From the NCBI GenBank assembly GCA_004335835.1, contig RWJK01001726.1:11615-22200 (forward strand): DNA of 10,586 bases, written 5' to 3'. The DNA comes from Scenedesmus sp. ARA3 (taxonomy: Eukaryota; Chlorophyta; Chlorophyceae; Sphaeropleales; Scenedesmaceae). The position numbers and the translations under genes are program-made. Positions 8,103 to 10,586 of the stretch are shown here, piece by piece. Every line of letters starts with the position of its first letter. The first letter of the stretch is position 1. The notes under the pieces are model-generated. The model was not told the origin of the DNA. It saw only the letters and a list, made by a program, of their open reading frames with translations, and did no database searches.

Positions 8103-9432
8103 ATGCTGTCTTGTGCCAGACAAGCGGTGAAACACCTGATACGAGTAAGCTTGACTCCAGAAGCAATAGCCTACAAGTCAACGGACCTTCCTGACAATTT
8201 GCTGCTGTGTCATGCAGCCCGCAGCTGTGCCACTGGCAGCCAGCATGTCCAGCCTCGCAGGCATGGAAAAGGTGCGTCCCAGGCCATCCGCGCAGTCGGA
8301 ACAGCAGCAGAATGGTGAATGCTGATGTCGTGGTCCTTCTGCAGGTGGCCATGAGCCGCTTTGAGGCGGAGGAGTTCATCAATGATCGCTACACGGCCAT
8401 GGAGCAGCGCCTGGCGGTGAGCGGGGCTTGCTGGATGCAGCTGGCGCCAAAACAGCTGTTCCGACATACTCATTAAGCGATTGGTTGCCTTCCTGCAGAT
8501 CGTGCGCAAGAGGCTGAATAAGCCCCTCACACTGGCCGAGAAGGTGGGTTGCTGCAGGCCTGAGGCCCTGGCAAACTACTGTACAGCTGCAGCAGCATAC
8601 ATAACAGTAGCATTCGGTTGTGATCACCAGTTCCTGCGCACAGCTGTGCAGCTGCAGCAGCAGTGTCTGCTGTGGCAGTTGTGGCGCCCTGCCTAGTCAG
8701 CACACCTGGGCAACAGCAGCAGCAACAGCAGCAGCCATCTCTGTGCCTGGCAAGTCACAGTGTGTGTCGCATCATGGCAGTGCACTCTTGGTTGCCGTGC
8801 TGCAGCAGCAACAGGCGGCACATACAGTAGTAGCAAAGTGATTGCACGGCACGAGCCTGTGCAGGCGGACAGCAGCAGCAGCAGCAGCAACAGTGGTAGT
8901 GGGCAGCTGTTGAGCAGTGATATGCATCGCTCTGCAGTCCCAGGGCAGCACACACTGCATGTGCTGCAGTTTGTGTGTGGCTACAGGCACGGGCCTTGCA
9001 GTGTGGAAGTGTAGGGCATCACACCCCACTTGCAGTCCTGCTGTGCAATGCGACGGCTCACATGCTGCTGCTGCTGCCGCTGCTGCTGCTGCTGTTGCTG
9101 CTGCCAGGTGGTGTACGGGCACCTGGATGATCCTGAGGGCCAGGAGCTGGAGAGGGGCGTGTCATACCTCAAGCTGCGCCCAGGTACGCTGTTTGTGTTT
9201 GTGTTGCACTGTTTCGTGCTGCTTGCCCTGCAGCTGTTGTTGCCCAAGGGATTGCATGTAAAGGTTTGCCTTTGTTGCTGCCTGCGTGAATGGGATTGAC
9301 CGGGCTGGAACGCTGCGTGTCATACCTCAAGATGCGCCCAAGTAACAGGGGCGATTATGTATGACAAGGTTGTCATGAGAAGGGCGTGCGCTTACAGCAG
9401 GCCAGGTTGCCGTACAGGCCCCCAGAGTTGGC

Positions 9433-9469
<37 letters not shown>

Positions 9470-10290
9470 AGCTGCCGGCAGATCGCGTAGCCATGCAGGG
9501 CGCCACCGCGCAGATGGTTATGCGCATCCTCTGACCTGACGTACTGCCGCCGCTGCTGCTGCTGCTGCTGCTGCTGCCAGACCGCGTGGCCATGCAGGAC
9601 GCCACCGCGCAGATGGCCATGCTGCAGTTCATCAGCAGCGGTCTGCCCAAGACCATGGTGCCCTCCACCATCCACTGCGACCACCTCATCGAGGGCACCA
9701 CCAGCCCACAGCCTGACAGGTGCGGAGGGTATCTATTGCTAGCAAGGCTAGCTTGGTGGGGTTTCGAGGGGCTTGGCAAGCAGCCATGCATTGCACTAAT
9801 GTTGCCCTCCATCATCCACTGCGACCACCTGATTGAGGGCACCACCAGCCCACAGCCTGACAGGTGTGCAGGGTTTAGGGTTTGGGTTTATAGGGTTTTA
9901 GTGGTGCATTGCCTCCAGCGGTGCATGGCAGCAGCAGTGCCCTCCACCATCCACTGCGACCACCTGGGGGCACCACCCCCCCACAGCCTGCCAGGTGCGA
10001 TCTGTGTTAGGGTGTGTGTGTCGCAAGCAAGGCTAGTGTATTCAAGGAGTTTGCAGGCAGCTGTGAATTGCGCCATGGTGCCCTCCACCACCCACCGCAA
10101 CTGCAGCTGCACTCAGCGAGAGGCACCAGCTCCGCACAGCCTGGCAGGTGTAGCTGCATGGCAGGCAACTTGCGCCAGCTGAGAGGCTGTTGCAGCACCT
10201 AGCAGCAGCAGCCATTGCTTTGCAGCCAAATGTGTGGGCGGCAGGCTGGCAGAGGGCTGGAGACATGCAGCAGGGAGATGCTGGAATGCC

Positions 10291-10328
<38 letters not shown>

Positions 10329-10586
10329 CACCCCTGCTGACACCCAAATCGTGAACGCTGCTGCTGCTGCCGAATCAGATAATAACATTTCTGCTGCTTC
10401 GTTTTCATCTGTGCTGCAGGGACAACTCGTTCGATGGTGAGGCCGACCTGAGCCACGCCAAGGACGTGAACGCTGCCGCTGCCGCTGCCGCCAAATCAGA
10501 TAATGACATTTTTGCTTCTGTTGACTCATTTGTGCTGCAGGGACAACTCTTTCGGTGGTGAGGCCGACCTGAGCCACGCCAAGAAC
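8103..10586 (+). CDS. Aconitate hydratase, mitochondrial (aconitase), N-terminal seven exons, 3' partial
   Basis: Mitochondrial aconitase converts citrate to isocitrate in the TCA cycle with a 4Fe-4S cluster. Exons (all GT-AG, phases consistent): 8103-8144, 8218-8271, 8345-8416, 8499-8543, 9108-9183, 9581-9719, then a seventh starting at 10420 or 10541. Exon 1 ([14 protein letters not shown]) is a classic basic presequence ending at a perfect GTAAGC donor. Then come [80 protein letters not shown] and [13 protein letters not shown], which match the family closely. By homology with pig aconitase (Gln72, Asp100, His101), the substrate-binding residues here are Gln102, Asp130 and His131. Introns 1 and 2 are 73 bases each. 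After HLIE the protein has about ten more residues than usual ([13 protein letters not shown]) before the GE-DL motif. The iron-sulfur cysteines lie beyond the window. Confidence 0.93.
9064..9104 (+). repeat. CTG-rich tract at the 3' splice site of aconitase intron 4
   Basis: An interrupted CTG run (with one CCG and one TTG) ends three bases before the acceptor CTGCCAG|GTGGTGTAC. It takes the place of the usual pyrimidine tract. Confidence 0.85.
9305..9346 (+). pseudogene. Decayed copy of the aconitase exon 5 end
   Basis: GCGTGTCATACCTCAAGATG at 9315 repeats the true exon 5 end at 9157, a 158-bp spacing, and the copy extends left to about 9305 (GCTGGAACG against GCTGGAGAG). The donor CCCAG|GTACG has become CCCAAGTAAC, which breaks the exact junction but leaves a GTAAC nearby. 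It lies in intron 5 with no acceptor directly before it, so it is probably not spliced. Confidence 0.75.
9436..9534 (+). pseudogene. Decoy copy of aconitase exon 6 start with its CTG tract
   Basis: A (CTG)11 tract (9436-9468), an acceptor-like GCCGGCAG and then ATCGCGTAGCCATGCAGGGC mirror the true (CTG)8 tract (9553-9576), CTGCCAG and ACCGCGTGGCCATGCAGGAC. The spacing is 99 bp. Joined to exon 5 the copy would read [17 protein letters not shown] and then TGA at 9532-9534. Use of this acceptor would therefore truncate aconitase. It is either a dead duplicate or a poison exon. Confidence 0.75.
9553..9576 (+). repeat. (CTG)8 at the true 3' splice site of aconitase intron 5
   Basis: Eight perfect CTG units end four bases before exon 6 (CCAG|ACCGCG). 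They act in place of a normal pyrimidine tract. Confidence 0.88.
9658..10147 (+). repeat. Fourfold tandem array of the aconitase exon 6 end plus intron start
   Basis: The segment beginning TGCCCTCCACCATCCACTGC recurs at 9658 (true exon end), 9802, 9937 and 10078, at spacings of 144, 135 and 141 bp. Each copy ends in a CAG|GT donor: after 9719, 9863, 9994 and 10147. Copy 2 still encodes [20 protein letters not shown] and is 62 bases long, like the original. Copy 3 is 58 and copy 4 is 70, with rising divergence. Intron bits (GCAAGCAAGGCTAG-like) are repeated too. Read in the exon 6 frame, the whole array is open to TGA 10180-10182. Confidence 0.88.
9870..9901 (+). repeat. Short telomere-like motif inside aconitase intron 6
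   Basis: The stretch reads as degenerate plant/algal telomere units: AGGG, TTTAGGG, TTTGGG, TTTATAGGG, TTTTAG. It directly follows the donor of array copy 2. It may be a repair scar or simple G/T-rich slippage. Confidence 0.5.
10292..10327 (+). repeat. (CTG)12 tract in aconitase intron 6
   Basis: Twelve perfect CTG units are seen directly, just upstream of the exon 7 duplication. This is the longest pure CTG tract seen in the gene within the window. Confidence 0.9.
10332..10586 (+). repeat. Tandem duplication carrying aconitase exon 7
   Basis: A unit made of GTGAACGCTGC, a GCT/GCC run, AAATCAGATAATgACAT-like sequence, TGTGCTGCAG and the exon GGACAACTC...GAGGCCGACCTGAGCCACGCCAAG occurs twice. 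The exon starts are 10420 and 10541, 121 bp apart. A degenerate remnant of an earlier exon end (about 10332-10350) precedes the first unit. Copy 1 reads [15 protein letters not shown]; copy 2 reads [15 protein letters not shown]. Copy 2 is closer to the family's GGE-DL motif, but it runs off the window, so which copy is used cannot be settled here. Confidence 0.85.

Noticed and set aside
8212..8214. ATG at 8212 as the aconitase start
   Set aside because: It would give only about 20 residues before MEKVAMS with no basic presequence. ATG 8103 gives [14 protein letters not shown] and a perfect GTAAGC donor, and the CATGCAG at 8211-8217 then serves as the acceptor in phase.
9257..9261. TGTAA in aconitase intron 5 as a polyadenylation signal
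   Set aside because: It lies within an intron of an evidently spliced gene; a single pentamer is expected by chance at this length.

Overview
The window looks like nuclear DNA of a green alga (chlorophyte; the mix of CAG/CTG-rich sequence and leucine-rich-repeat genes suggests Chlorophyceae, possibly Sphaeropleales, but this is inference). The sequence shows genes split by GT-AG introns, many of them ending in CTGCAG or TTGCAG, a TGTAA motif of the kind used for polyadenylation in Chlamydomonas-type algae, and trinucleotide repeats everywhere. There are no bacterial operons, ribosome binding sites, tRNAs, rRNAs or CRISPR arrays.

Layout. (1) 6-643: a Pro/Ala-rich gene fragment of unknown function with one phase-consistent intron. 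The same frame continues past an in-frame TGA to 805. (2) About 806-2629: mostly non-coding, with small simple repeats and a few exon-like or open stretches that cannot be assigned. (3) 2899-6071, with a possible first exon at 2630-2710: a large leucine-rich-repeat protein, perhaps F-box-like at its N-terminus. Its repeat solenoid is interrupted by about 420 residues of Gln/Ala-rich tandem repeats. Its acidic, Gly-rich tail leads into a minisatellite at 6010-6438 that repeats the last coding segment beyond the stop. (4) About 6440-8102: intergenic, with hairpins, palindromes and one doubtful minus-strand frame. (5) 8103 to the right edge: the first seven exons of a mitochondrial aconitase (TCA cycle), with a clear presequence exon. 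The gene runs off the window.

The two well-supported genes show no functional link. What joins the regions is a shared style of sequence change: CAG/CTG tracts and local tandem duplications lie inside coding sequence, across exon-intron borders and beyond stop codons.

The most unusual part is the aconitase gene. Introns 5 and 6 and the exon 7 region hold decaying tandem copies of the adjoining exon ends. One array (9658-10147) repeats the active-site exon end four times at spacings of 144, 135 and 141 bp, all multiples of three. It stays open in frame with exon 6 until 10180. The exon 7 segment is duplicated at 121 bp, with copies that cannot both be used in frame.
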